Shown here piece after piece: positions 1 through 11,445 of a DNA stretch of 64,000 bases (positions are counted from its first letter, which is position 1; each line of letters begins with the position of its first letter). Source of the DNA: Notospermus geniculatus. Its lineage: Eukaryota > Nemertea > Pilidiophora > Heteronemertea > Lineidae. The translations under genes and the position numbers were made by a program. Under the pieces are notes generated by a model that saw only the letters and a program-made list of their open reading frames with translations, had not been told where the DNA came from and ran no database searches. The stretch spans positions 187,164-251,163 of the forward strand of contig NMRB01000896.1 of assembly GCA_002633025.1 (NCBI GenBank). The letters are read 5' to 3'.

Positions 1-235
1 GGTTGATCAATGGGATGGATGGGTTACTTAGACTGAGGAGAAAAAATAATTAGGTACTCTCAGGGGGTCTGCACCTACGGAGCGCTGATATGAAAGGTGA
101 TCCTGCTTTGGGTGTTTCCCCATTTGCAGGGTTCACATTCCTGGGAATGCCACTCAGCAATAACCTGCCGAACAACATATAAAATTCGGCCTACGACCGT
201 TCCAACAATCTGTAGGTTTGCTCTCATAAAGACCA

Positions 236-459
236 TGGCGCGTATTCTAGAAGCGTCCATAACTCTAAGGTCCACTTTTTAAAGTGGACCTTAGGGTTAT
301 TAAAAAGTGGACCTTAGAGTTATGGGCGCTAACTCTAAGGTCCACTTTTTAAAGTGGACCTTAGAGTTATGGGCGCTTCTAAAAGCTTTTGTATTCTGCC
401 CTGCAAACAATAGCTAAAGGTAAACCTTAGAGTTCAGGAAGCTTCTAGAATACGGCCCT
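236..459. mobile_element. Fold-back MITE with GTATTCTAGAAGC termini
   Basis: The left end (about 236-280) and right end (about 415-459) are inverted copies sharing GTATTCTAGAAGC followed by a variant of AACTCTAAGGT. The interior holds further inverted copies of CTAAGGTCCACTTTT at 269-369, so several alternative hairpins are possible. There is no coding capacity, so this is a non-autonomous DNA element. The target-site duplication is not clear. Confidence 0.75.
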
Positions 460-563
460 ATATCTTTCAAAATGAATCGCCAAAACAACTATTCGTGGCC
501 ATTGAGTCTGGAAACGAGTAGGCCAATGTAACATTTTTTCTGGATTTCCAGGTCTAGATAATA

Positions 564-698
564 GGGAGGTTGAGATCAGCGACTTATCACGGGTCATTAT
601 ACGTATACGGATAGAATGTACAACGAGGACAAATTTTGTGTACATTTCGATCCGTATACGTATAAGGATCCGTGATAAGTCGCTGATCTCAACCTCCC
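564..698. mobile_element. MITE, TA|GGGAGG family, copy A
   Basis: This is a 135-bp element with inverted repeats of about 60 bp. It starts GGGAGGTTGAGATCAGCGAC and ends with the complement, flanked by TA on both sides (562-563 and 699-700). The arms include GTATACGTAT-type palindromic words. It shares the TA|GGGAGGTT start with elements at 1695 and 19544, but its interior differs. Confidence 0.8.
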
Positions 699-789
699 TA
701 ATACAATTGCCCTCATCTCACAAACAACGGGTACAACCATGTACTAACCTCGCCCAAACTTGGCAGTTCGTGGTTGGGAGCTGAGACCT

Positions 790-860
790 CAAAGCATTCA
801 AAATCGGGCGTCACTCTCAGCTCCGGGAGCTGAGAGTGACGCCCGATTTTGAATGCTTTG
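790..860. repeat. Perfect 71-bp palindrome
   Basis: A 35-bp arm (790-824) and its exact complement (826-860) are separated by one base. The arm starts CAAAGCATTCAAAATCGGGC. No mismatch is visible. It could be a very young fold-back element or a chimeric read or assembly fold. Confidence 0.9.
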
Positions 861-1431
861 TTTTAGAAATACCGGTATCACACAAACGTGATAGTCTCTT
901 GCACAACAATGTCAAAAAGCGTTTACATGACATTTCTAATCTCGGTACAATCAACGATTTGTCCTTGGCGTGTTCCCGTCGTTCTTTGATATGAAAGTAA
1001 GATTGTCCCATGTGTCCTGAGAGACGGAAGGCAAAGAAGCACGCCATTAGTATAACGGCACTGGTCAGCGTAGAAAAGCCTTGTTGGTGATTGCTTCTGA
1101 TGGATTTCTCCTGAAGTGGTTAGGAAGTGATGCGGACATGCTGATGAGCTGTAATTGTGCTAGAGTGGACCAAATTGCTCTTTAATGACGGCGGACCATT
1201 TTGGTCTGCGATTGGTGACGAACATGATGGAGCAGTACCTATATGGTTGTGGTTGTGGTAATGGTTATTTTATCATAAGAGAGTATACAGGGATTCAACT
1301 CGAAGCGTGGGCATCATTAGCCCTGTCAGTCAATATACAAAACGAAAGAACTGACAGAAGGACTTTAAAATGAGAATCAGAAACCTGTCTGAGGCTAAGA
1401 GAGTGTTGTTTATTCTTTCGGAGATAAATTA

Positions 1432-1632
1432 GTGATATTGCGGGGCAAGATAGACACCATGATTTGATGAGTGATATTGCGGGGCAAGATAGACACTATG
1501 ATTTGATGAGTGATATTGCGGGGCAAGATAGACACCATGATTTGATGAGTGATATTGCGGGGCAAGATACGTGTAGACACTATGATTTGATGAGTGATAT
1601 TGCGGGGCAAGATAGACACCATGATTTGATGA
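1432..1632. repeat. 39-bp minisatellite, five copies
   Basis: Units begin GTGATATTGCGGGGCAAGAT at 1432, 1471, 1510, 1549 and 1594. The fourth unit is 45 bp because of a 6-bp insertion (near 1569-1574). Units alternate CACCATG and CACTATG, suggesting a 78-bp higher-order unit. 39 is divisible by three, so both strands stay open over the array, but no start, domain or flanking coding context supports a gene. Confidence 0.9.
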
Positions 1633-1694
1633 GAATAGGTAAAGTCTATCGCTTATGACGTCGTTGTCATATCGTTTACGTTTATCATTCATTA

Positions 1695-1847
1695 GGGAGT
1701 TTAGGAAATCAAACGATAAACGTTAATTAACTTTACGACAACGTTATTTTTCGTACTGCGAATTCACCAGATTACATATTGCATTTTCGGTACAAAATAT
1801 AACGTTGTCGTAAAGTTAACGTTTATTGTTTGATTTCTTAAACTCCC
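1695..1847. mobile_element. MITE, TA|GGGAGG family, copy B
   Basis: This 153-bp element has inverted repeats of about 60 bp containing AAATCAAACGATAAACGTTA and CGACAACGTTAT, flanked by TA (1693-1694, 1848-1849). It has the same interior as the copy at 19544-19695. Confidence 0.85.
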
Positions 1848-1941
1848 TATTTTCTTACATGTACATGTAACTTCACTTTTGTGGAACTCTTGTACGCCGT
1901 CCTGTACGACGGAAACTGTTGTGGAACTCCTGTACGACGGA

Positions 1942-2333
1942 AATTCTCCTGTGATCTGGTAAAACCTAGTAAGTCACTTTTTTATGAAAATTGAGTTAGC
2001 CCCAAATTTGAACTTACTAGGTATTATCCCTTCATATTATGAAATAAAAATGCATAAAACCCGTCTCAGTAAGGTTTTTGTTGATGAAAACCGTAACCAC
2101 TGAAATAACTTTGATCAATAAAAAAAACCCTAAGTCATTATGTAACCTGAATAAGCCATCAAACCAAATGAAATGTTATGCACTGAAAGACCTTCCATCA
2201 TGCCCAACTAAAAAGGCAACACGAAATTCCTTTTGTCTCCTGGAACTTGATCCTGTAGGAAAACGGTTTTCCTTGATTTTCTCAAAATTGTCTAAATGAG
2301 ACTTACTAGGTTTTACCAGATCACAGGAGAATT
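1942..2333. mobile_element. 392-bp MITE with perfect 34-bp TIRs
   Basis: The left arm 1942-1975 (AATTCTCCTGTGATCTGGTA...) is exactly complementary to the right arm 2300-2333. The interior is AT-rich with no transposase-like frame. Just upstream, CCTGTACGACGGAAA occurs twice (1901-1915 and 1929-1943), the second copy running into the left end. Confidence 0.85.
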
Positions 2334-3529
2334 ATTGCTGTATGACAGAAATATCTCATTTCCCCTGAACATCATCTGGTGGACTGATGTCAAAAACCTC
2401 TTCCCAAATGTAGACCTACTGGCTTAGTGTTTGTTACTAACATTTTTCATAATCCACTATCCCAAGGTATGTTTTTTTATGAAACTGCTGACCGATCACG
2501 ATGCGTACACCATCTGCGAACTCATCACCCGCATTTCCTTTTTTCTGTGTCGTCTTTGAAATCTAATCAATGGTGCTGGAATCATCACGTCAGGATCATG
2601 GACCCTGCTGATAAAATTAACCAAGATCGTCCAACCCAAGGCAACATTTCCTGATAATATCCACACTCAAAACAAAGTCAACCCTGGGCATGTTTTTATT
2701 CTATCACGGACTATCAGAGCATATTTACAGAGAACAAGCAGCATGGGAACTCTCTGATGGCATGATGTACAGGCGTGTCAGCCACACCATCAAAGCATTA
2801 CCATAAGAATCTTACCATGTTTGCTCACAGGAATGCCGACTGGGATGTGTTGCCGTGCATTCGACATTTCCTCAGTCGTACAGATTAGCTGGAAGTACAC
2901 ATACCGGTACGGAAATTTCAGCAAGATCATCTTGAGATTTACGGTAACGAGATTTATATACGAATTCATGGTACGACCTAAAAATCAGAAACGTTTATGA
3001 GAGAATGGTAGTCGATGCCTCTTACCAAAATATCAATCGCGTTGCCCGTGATTTGAGCTGCTAATGGTCTATCGTTGCCCAAGTGGTAAGTGTTCGCGAC
3101 ACTTTAATGAGTCGGCTTGAGAGTCAGCCGTGGTGTGAATCACTGCAAGTGGCATGTGGAGGGTCGCGGATGACCATTAGGCACAAGCGATACATGGTCA
3201 ATGGTTACTAATTGCTATCTTGCCAGATCATCGCTCGCCTCCTTCAGGTACTTCACTGCCGAAACTGCTATTCGCACGCCGGTGTTGTATATTTTACCTG
3301 AGGCGCTTGGCTCTTCAGCAGACGATTTGTTCCTCGTCAGACATATGTTCTCTTGCTCGGGCATGATGACCGTTTGATCAGGAACGTGTTCGTGATTCTC
3401 GGCCAAAAAAATCTGTCCTCCTCTGGCAAGGTTAAATTCCTTCTGGATTCGTATCGTATACCGTTGAAAAAACTTCGTAAGACATTATGTTCCTCGTTAG
3501 CTTCGCGACTAAACATTCGTTGCATGACA
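2334..3529. other. Unassigned non-coding stretch
   Basis: Short open frames here have no recognisable domain and no start or splice context. I see no clear repeat structure. Confidence 0.5.
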
Positions 3530-3766
3530 AAGATGGCGGCTAGTTCGGCCATCTTGAATTCGGTTTTTGTCAATTATCTTGAGGACGCTTCGAGCGACTG
3601 CCCTGAAATTTTCGGTATGGGTTGTTGTCTATGAGCGGAAGGTTTCCTTACCTGATCAGCACCGCCGCTCATCCAAGATGGCGGCTATTGCAAAGAAATT
3701 CTTTTGGCCAATTCTTTTTGAATGTTAGAGGAAGATTCCTTTTAATCAGTCATCCAAGATGGCAGC
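3530..3766 (+). promoter_or_regulatory. Cluster of YY1-like AAGATGGCGGC motifs
   Basis: AAGATGGCGGC occurs at 3530-3540 and 3675-3685, with a one-mismatch copy AAGATGGCAGC at 3756-3766. The known vertebrate YY1 core is AAGATGGCGGC. The first and third copies are followed about 10 bases later by GGCCATCTT, so part of the match may reflect a degenerate palindromic repeat rather than a promoter. No transcript start is visible. Confidence 0.3.
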
Positions 3767-5840
3767 TATGCTGGCCATCTTAAATGTGATTTTCTCAGCT
3801 TTTCGAGCAGTCAACGTGAAATCTCGGGTGAAGTTTGGCCAATCTTCCCAATGCCCACCAACAACATTCTGGTCAGGGGCATATGCCACGCTCTGCGTTC
3901 CTCTAGTTACGAAGTGGATGCATGTGGTTATCCGGGGGTGAAATTGGTACACGTACATGTACATGAGGAGGTCAAGAAAATGGGCGACTTGTCACGCCGA
4001 TCATCGCGCCCCTCTCAGTGCATCAGACTGAATTTATTATTCTTGGTAGTGGTCCGTCATCGATGGAGAATATGGTTAGAACTAACTGCATTTGCACAGA
4101 AGTTACCGTTTCTTCTAAAAATGACGATGTGCTCACTTTTTCCAACTTTCCCTTCTGCAAATATCACGGATTACTCAGACAAACCTTCCAGAAGGGAAAA
4201 TTATAATTTAGAATTTCTTCTGCGTCTTCGACAGAATTCTGAACAAATTTCATTAGAGGAAGAAATTTTTTTGCTCGCTTCGGTAAAAGATTCTTCATGA
4301 ATGAATTTACTATTCGCGTTCTTGAGGTTCGTCATGTTTACAACAAACCTATTTTGATTCATTAGGATATTCTGAATCCAGAAATCCTATTTATGGCTTG
4401 GGAGATTGTAACGTAATCTCCATTTCATCATCATTACGTGGCCATGCAACAAAAAAACAGAAAAACGTTCATTGCCGCGTCGCATGTCAAATTGTAAACT
4501 TCAATTCTTTCTCAGGGGATGATCTGTGTTTGAACTCATGGTGACAGTTATGATTTTATAGCTTTTCCGTGAGGTTGGGTGCAGTATGGCAATATTTAGA
4601 AAGCTCGGAAGCAGAAGTAGGCGTTGTTGATAAAAAAGTGAGAACTTCACGCAGAAAATCAATGGAAAGTTATTGCAAATGACACCGAGCATTGATCGTC
4701 AGCCTATAGGAAACATGGCGGAAAAATCTTGTCGCGTGCGTCGTGCAATCTTTGAATAAATCACCAAGGAAAAGTCGCAGCATTTAGCATTGATGGAAAA
4801 CATGCCAACCGATCATGTGGACGTAATTCTATTTGGAAAAGAATTTTCAGATAACTTGATTTCGCTAAATCCAATATTGCTTGAGTTTTATCATTGCTTG
4901 TTGTGTGCGCAGCCCGCCCTATCTTCTGTGGCCATTACTTAGCGGTGAGATTTCATCTGTCATGACATTTGACTCTGAGATTTCACTATAGCTCGAGAAT
5001 AATACCCCGTCTTATCGTTTTCTCGCCAATCCAATTGATTTCGATTCTTTCCAGCTTAAAATATTGGGTTTTAAGAATTTGTTTGCGGGGATTATTATAA
5101 GAGGTTTAGCATTTATTTGTGATTAAGATATTAATGTCTTTGGCTGTTAGACTCCCATCGCCGAAATATAGTTCTTTTTCATCCATTCTTCTGACTTAGC
5201 AGGATTTTATGAAAATAATGTCGAAACCATCGGGGAAGATCACGACCGCCTTCGATTGTTTCCACCGGCTTCCCCGTGATCCCGTCTTCGGGAAGAAATG
5301 ACATGCGCAGTGAAGGGGAGTAAACGAACGATTTCGGACTCGCTCTTTGTGTATAGTGTAGGCCTATGTCATGTTCGTCTGTTCGTCTGCTTTGCGGGAA
5401 ATACAAACATGACATCGACCTAGGCCCTACCCCACATGAGTTGGAATGCAGAAAAAGAGCCATGTTGGCCTTGGTTTTGATTGATATGCAGCGGACTATG
5501 ATGCAGACAATGGTCTTGAGAAACAATGTCGATGACTGTATTTTGATAGGCCTAGCAAGTGAGCAAAGCAATCTCAGCGCCATCTTGGAGCGATGCATTC
5601 TGGGATACTTCCAGAAGTATACCCTCAGGGTAGGGCAACTTGGAACAGACCCGAGCTACATGTAGCACGGATGGTGACGTGATCACCAAACCGATGTCGT
5701 GGAGACACGAGCAGGCAAGGTGGAAGTAATCGAATGCACCAATGCGGTGTCGCCAGGAAGAAAATGACGTCATGGCCTCGCTCTCGATCGCAGCGCCATC
5801 TACGTATATAACGAGTTACCTTTTCCCTATGAAAATCTTC
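3767..5840. other. Unassigned non-coding stretch
   Basis: It contains open frames up to about 150 codons (near 3851-4300 and, on the minus strand, 5179-5598). Their composition is unconvincing and no domain is recognisable. No repeat or RNA gene was seen. Confidence 0.5.
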
Positions 5841-5953
5841 ATTTTACCATGGTAATTTCGCGCGGTAATGGACAATTTACCGTGGTATGAGTGGCTTTCA
5901 CCGTGGTAAACCTTCTCTTACCGTGCGAAATTACCATTCACCATGGGAAAATG
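5841..5953. mobile_element. Fold-back element rich in TTACCATGGTAA
   Basis: ATTTTACCATGGTAATTTCG near 5841 is mirrored by an imperfect complement ending near 5953. Between them, TACCGTGGTA-like palindromes recur at about 25-bp spacing. It is probably a small degenerate fold-back element. Confidence 0.5.
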
Positions 5954-6344
5954 GGGAATATTTTTTACAAGGGCAATACAACTGATTTTCGAAAACCTGA
6001 TGTGAAACACTTCATTCTGCTGCAAGGCAAGCCCCAACCACCCGTCTCTAGGCACCGTAGCTAATGGATTGACGACCCATGGGTTGGTCAGGCTCATATA
6101 CTGACATGTACTTCCCTCCTTTCACGACTCAATGGTTGCGTTCCTTGTCCTCCTGTCATTTTATCATCCATTCAGTCAAGAAATTACAAATATGGAAGCC
6201 CCATTCATCATTATCATCATGCATGGCCAGGTTTTACACATATTCTATCATTTGGGGACCGGATCATATATTTCAAACTGTCAAGACAAGGTTGAAGTCT
6301 CCACAGAACGCATCATCATCACGGCGTAGCTAGGGACAGAGGGC

Positions 6345-6366
6345 AAATACCCCCCCCCCCCCCCCN
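6345..6366. other. Poly-C run ending in a single-N join
   Basis: An uninterrupted C run ends at N 6366. The same arrangement occurs at 13564 and 45052. These look like low-confidence assembly joins. Confidence 0.8.
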
Positions 6367-6406
6367 ACACCAGCCAAATGTAAACAAAATCCGCTATCGA
6401 TTCGCT

Positions 6407-6711
6407 TTAAGTCAAAGTGTGATACTTACATGTATCTTTTGTATTGAACAAAGGATAAGTGTCACACTTAGACTTAAGTAGTTTTATCATTTGTTCAACA
6501 CAAAATGATGATTTACACTTCTGGTAGCTCGACTTGAAAGTACCAGCCTGAAGAAGACCCCGCTTGGGGTCGAAAATTTGCTAAGATTCTGGAAATTGAC
6601 TTCCTGTTTATCATCATTTTGTGTGTCAATTTTTGTGCTTTCTCTTTCTTTGTTCAACACAAAAGATAAGTATCACAGTTAGACTTAAGTAGTTTCATCA
6701 ATATGGGCCCT
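6407..6711. mobile_element. TTAAGTCAAAGTGTGATAC MITE split by an insertion
   Basis: Compare the intact relative at 43953-44082. The left part (6407-6492) reads TTAAGTCAAAGTGTGATACT with its complement. The terminal half (6651-6711: AAGATAAGTATCAC ... CAATATGGGCCC) is displaced about 160 bp downstream. The intervening DNA is a dispersed retroelement-like repeat (next entry), which appears to have landed in the hairpin loop. Confidence 0.65.
6533..6650 (+). repeat. Dispersed repeat with hammerhead-like stem, copy 1
   Basis: CTGAAGA (6548-6554) is followed by a GACCCC/GGGGTC stem (6556-6561 and 6566-6571), then GAAA (6572-6575). Further downstream come AATTGACTTCCTG and CATTTTGTGTGTCAATTTT. The same arrangement recurs at 51291-51370. 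The order CTGANGA-stem-GAAA resembles a hammerhead ribozyme core, known in Penelope-like elements. The core base here is changed (CTGAAGA, not CTGATGA), so activity is doubtful. Confidence 0.5.
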
Positions 6712-9021
6712 GGTCTCCGTCTATGTGGACATTTTATCGTCAATTTTTATTATTAAATATACCCAGCTGCAAACGTGAACCTTTAGTATCAAAAATGAGG
6801 TCTGTTCATCCATAAATTCATGGTAATCCCATGTCCACACGACGCATCGTTTGAATTCGAACCCCATGTGATAGGCTAGACTGATGGAATGGGCATTAAC
6901 CAAACAGTCACTTATTCATACCAAGCACGTCTACCTTATCATGTCTTACATCAAGATAACGAACGGAGCCAGTTTTTTTCCCTTTTTTCCTTCCCTTGGT
7001 TAGTTGCATGTGAGCCGTGGTCAAGCAGACCGGAGTATCTTCATATCAGTTTTTTTCGCCCACTCTATTTGCTTCCGTTTGCCTCACTTGATCCCTTTCT
7101 CTTCTCTAATCATGGATGTTCTTTTCCCGTCGAGTGCATGCCAGTCATGCCTTTCCGTTCGTCGTCCAGGGTGAGCGACCACGATCACTAAATCAGTTTT
7201 CCTCTGCGACTTAACCCACTACATCGAGTAGTGAGATCCTAAGATTCTTTTGTGCCAATCATGATCGTGAGTTGCATCTTGAACCATCAAGGGTTCGTAT
7301 CGCTACGTCTTGACTACACAATAGTGATGTTTCGCAAATCTGACGAAACTCGAAGTACAAAATACGAAATTCAACTTCATTTCCAGAACCTAATGTATTT
7401 CTGGAGATGGTTGGTACCACAGAATGTCCCTGCTGCCGGTGCGTCTACTCTTTTAGCATATCATGTAAGACCGAGAGAGTTATGATGATGTATTTTGAAT
7501 TTTTAAATTTCCACTTCGTGTCTACGAAGTCGATACGAAAGATAAATTTCAAAGTTTAATATACACTGTANCTAGGTGACAGCATTGTGCGATTTCCGTG
7601 TGGCAGCGTGGGTTAAAATGACGATGGCCAATCATATCTCCTGCAGGGTCGTTACGATGTCCACACGACTGGATAATGTAGCCATTCCCTCTCAATACCC
7701 TAATGGGATCTCGGCACCTGACATTTTAGGATTCCCTCTCCCATCTCGCCCGCGGCACCCAGAAAGTGCCATCGGCATTTAGATAAAGTATGCCATTTCC
7801 ATCCAATAGCCTAGGATGGAATCGATTGAGAACATGTGACCAACTCCATCTCTGTGGGTCAAAGATTTTCGCTTTGGTGGCCGAGAAAAACATCGAAGAC
7901 GAAATAGTTACGTATGCAGTTACCTTTTGAAAACAGGGTCTGGTGTCCCAAAAAGCTCACTTTTGGTCTTGTAATATCTCAATTATTCCTTAATGAGTGC
8001 CAAACTCTTTGAAAATTCTGAGGGAACTACTTTAGGATATTTTGAGCAAGCTTTGAAAATATTAAGTCAATCTGAGATAAATCCCACGAGATCTGCTTAC
8101 AAAATGCAAGTCAAAAATGCAATGCCAGGACAACAACGCATATGACGCAACTCTGCATTTTTCAACAAGCTATTTTCTATTGGGCAGTTCGTGAAAAATA
8201 TACGGTGGAGTTTTTTTGAAATTTTACAGACAATAAAAAACATCCTGATCTAAATTAGTGCAAAATTTCATTGATTTTAATACACAGAAACCTGAGCTAT
8301 TGCTAGTAAAAAAAGTGTGACTTTTTTGATACCCGATATTTGTCTCACTCTGAAATAATGTCATTCTAACAATCCTAATACATCGCGACATTTTTGCAAC
8401 ATCACATTATCGCATGAAACGAATTTCATTGGCAACCTTGCCAGTGGAGATTGAAATCAATGTAGGACATACCCCTGTTGCTGGAGAATGCTTATCGAAC
8501 CCAGACCTGATCTCGAGTTCTTTTCAAACTAATAGAAAATGAATCGTTAACCAGCGCGAATGAGTGAGATGCTATTGAACAAGTATTTCACAGTCTTGCT
8601 GATAGGGTCTGAACTTAATATAAAAGCAAGTTAATTGAATTTCGATCACATTTTGTGTCATGACGTTTATTTGGCTTAGGGCCGATATTGGACAAAGAAC
8701 TATTAATAGTATTAGGGTTGTGCATTTCAAAAGTGCCATGCCAACCCCTTAAGTTAATTTCAACTTGAATAAACCGCAGATTCAATTTCATTTTGTCAGC
8801 ATTATAAAACTCAGTCAGATAACTTATAAGATAAGGTATCTTCCACCCCAATGTTTCGAGGGCTATAAGAGTGTTGTTGAAAGAATTAATTTCGTTTCGG
8901 TAGAGTTCATGTAACACACCATCACTTGATTATAAAGGACGGCGTTACTTTGATTATCCGATCTTAATTAACCATTCATTTTCATTACTGTCATTACATC
9001 TGGTGTAAAAGGAAGAATGTC
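6712..9021. other. Unassigned non-coding stretch
   Basis: No supported gene, RNA or repeat. A single N lies at 7571. Short open frames (for example near 6889-7191 and on the minus strand near 8615-8917) lack any recognisable domain. Confidence 0.5.
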
Positions 9022-9341
9022 CAGGGCTCACATTTGGGGGCGATGTGGGGGGGGGGGATTTCGCCCAAAATAACTCCTAGGGAGACATAAAGTCTCAAAA
9101 ATTTTTTTGATCCCCTCTGAAGCATTTTCTGCACCCCAAAATGCCCAAATCCGCTCCTAAATGCCCTAAAATATCATCATTAAGTGTTAATTTCTTGCAA
9201 AGAGGCTGAAATCAAACAACTTTGTTAGATATGTCGTCCACAAACTTTATGTGAAGCGTCCCTCTTGAGAGTGAAGTCTCCCAAAATTTTGAGGAGGGAG
9301 ACATTATTTCTCCCTAATTTTAGACCCAAGTGTGAGCCCTG
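9022..9341. mobile_element. 320-bp MITE with CAGGGCTCACA termini
   Basis: CAGGGCTCACATTTGGG (9022-9038) is the inverted match, with one mismatch, of 9325-9341. The CAGGG start resembles hAT-type ends, but I do not see an exact 8-bp target duplication. A poly-G run lies at about 9047-9058. Confidence 0.65.
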
Positions 9342-9429
9342 ATATGTCACCATGGGAAAAATATCCTTACTGTCACGTTAATATGATGATATGAACCCAT
9401 GTTGACGGGATAGAAGTGCATTAAATCAA

Positions 9430-10320
9430 AGCCAATCAATTAACAAGAGGCCCATGGGCCTTGCGCTCAGCTGACTATGCCCTGCTAACCCAAGAGGTTG
9501 TAACAGGGGAAAAGAAGTCAAGTATGTGTACGAATTATTCACCTAGTGGTAGCACTAGTATGATTTTCGGGTTATGCCACCTGGTGGCCATTGGATGTCC
9601 AATCGGGCCGAAACTAAATGTGCACATATAGATAATTATCTAGACGGAGCCACACATCAAATTTGAGCACTCTGGAAGTCATTCCTGAGTAATAGCACTT
9701 TGATGATTTTTGGGTTATGGCACCTGGTGGTAGCCATATTGGAAGTCAAATCAGGCCGAAATTTGAGATGCACCTAAAGGTCATCAAGAGGGAGGTACAT
9801 ATCATGTTTGAGCACTCCGGGTCAAGCCGTCGCTGAGTTATAGCACTGATTCTCAGGTTACGCCACCTGGTGGCCTTATTGGACCGATCACGCCAAACTT
9901 GGTATTTTTGAAGGTACCCTTCTAGTACACGTTTGTGCAAGATATGAAGTCTCTCAGTGAAATAATGGCAAACTGTGACAGGTTCGTTAATTTTATACAC
10001 CTCTGACCCCTGTGACCTTGAAAAGTAGGTCAAATCAAAAACCTGTTACATATGTTATGTATCCTCATTAGATACACCTATGATAAAAATTTCGAGGTGA
10101 TCTAGGCCTAGTCATTAGTTCAGAGTTATTGAGGTTTTCCATTCAACGGAAAACGCCCCCTGGAGGGCATAATGTAGGTCGAATCGCAATTTTTTTTGTG
10201 CTGTTTCATGCCCTGCCTAGGGCCTACCACACCACCAAGTTTCATGCCCCTGGGCCTTACGATAGCGAAATGTGCCAGTTTAACAGACACACTAGACAGA
10301 CAGACAGACACTCACTTATC
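9430..10320 (+). repeat. Interspersed repeat with internal units of about 142 bp
   Basis: The word GGTTATGCCACCTGGTGGCC recurs with variation near 9570, 9712 and 9855, followed by a GGGCCGAAA-type word in the first two units. This gives a decayed tandem unit of about 142 bp. The region starts with AACAAGAGGCCCATGGGCC and ends near a CAGACAGACAGACA run. A related segment lies at 50690-50760. It is probably the non-coding body or tail of a retroelement; no reverse transcriptase is visible. Confidence 0.5.
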
Positions 10321-10945
10321 CAAATCGGCCTGCCAAATGGACACCAAACGGGCGAACTGACCAACTGGCCGCCTTGCCGTCAGGTGCTGCCCTCTTACGG
10401 TCTGACGTCATGCCTTCCTCTGCGGCAGCGGTGAGAATGGTCACAGGTACGTCATCGATGTCATGATTTTAAATGCGGTAAAATGCTAGTCCGTTTTCCC
10501 CTCTCCAGTTATCCAATGTCAGAGACGCTGAAAATAGATAACATAGACTTTGTTTAAACTCATTTCAAGGTATGGTATGGTAGGCCTACCTCTCTCTGTG
10601 GACATTTTTATTCCGAAAGATGCAGCGTCCTCCACCCTGCGTTTTGTGGTCAGCGAATGACCCAATTATGATATACAATGTATGGCATGTACATGCATGT
10701 ACTGTCAAAATCCCTCGTGGCCAAGAAAATAGGCGTTTTGGACTGTCCCAGTTGCCCAGTGCTTTGTCAGCAATTTGAATTTGTCAAATTCACAGGCCCT
10801 CTATAAAGGCCTAGCCTATTCAATCTTCATCTTAATAGGGTGAGCGTGCAGCAAATCAGTAGGAGCTGCAGTCAGTTCACAAATAAATAGGAGTCACACT
10901 CGGCCCAATCAGGACCATAACCTACACTTCCACAATAGGTTACAC
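10321..10945. other. Unassigned non-coding stretch
   Basis: No supported feature. TACATGCATGTAC-type palindromic words occur near 10690. Confidence 0.5.
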
Positions 10946-10947
10946 TA

Positions 10948-11034
10948 CAGGGTGGGCCAGAGAAAGTGTCCCTCGAACAATAGCATTTTATTGTTTCCCT
11001 GTTGTTCGAGGGACAATTTCTCTGGCCCACCCTG
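10948..11034. mobile_element. 87-bp mariner-type MITE, copy 1
   Basis: It starts CAGGGTGGGCCAGAGAAAGT and ends with the complement, flanked by TA on both sides (10946-10947, 11035-11036). TA target and CAGGGTG termini fit the Tc1/mariner superfamily. The arms (36 bp) enclose a short loop containing a repeated TTGTT. A second copy is at 33031-33114. Confidence 0.85.
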
Positions 11035-11036
11035 TA

Positions 11037-11445
11037 GTGGTAGCTATTGAATTGAAAGGGACATCCAGGTCCTGATCAATTTCCCCCACAAAAGGCATCT
11101 ATTGTATAGGATCTGGTTATGATGTGCTGCCCTCTATTGTAGTTATGATCCCTATTCAATGCCTAGACCACCTTGCAGTCGACATTCGTTCCTCATTTAC
11201 GACTGCTGTCGCCCTCTAGATTCTGGCTGTAATTCGTCGGAATACGTCCAATCACAGGGACTTGACGCGTACGGGGTATGATGTTGTCAGCCCCCACGAA
11301 CAATACCCCGGCCCGAGAAAAAATATAAAGAGAGAAAAAAGAAAAGGGATCTAACTTCATGGCTGGGCTGCTTATGACTTTTCACTTCAAACCACGCTCA
11401 CAGCAAAACTATTGGGTCGATTTTCATCAGAGTACTCTTAATCGA
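11037..11445. other. Unassigned stretch up to the gap
   Basis: No gene or repeat recognised. The open frames that cross 11446-12213 exist only because undefined bases are read through. Confidence 0.6.

Noticed and set aside
1410-1692. Open frames of 13-residue repeats on both strands
   Set aside because: Produced by the 39-bp minisatellite. No coding context.
3851-4300. 149-codon plus-strand frame
   Set aside because: No domain, unconvincing composition, and it overlaps DNA with degenerate palindromic words.
5179-5598. 139-codon minus-strand frame
   Set aside because: No recognisable domain or splice context. Overlapping plus-strand frame of similar quality.
10290-10312. CAGACAGACAGACA as a CRISPR-like or designed repeat
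   Set aside because: Short simple repeat at the end of an interspersed element. No spacer structure anywhere in the window.
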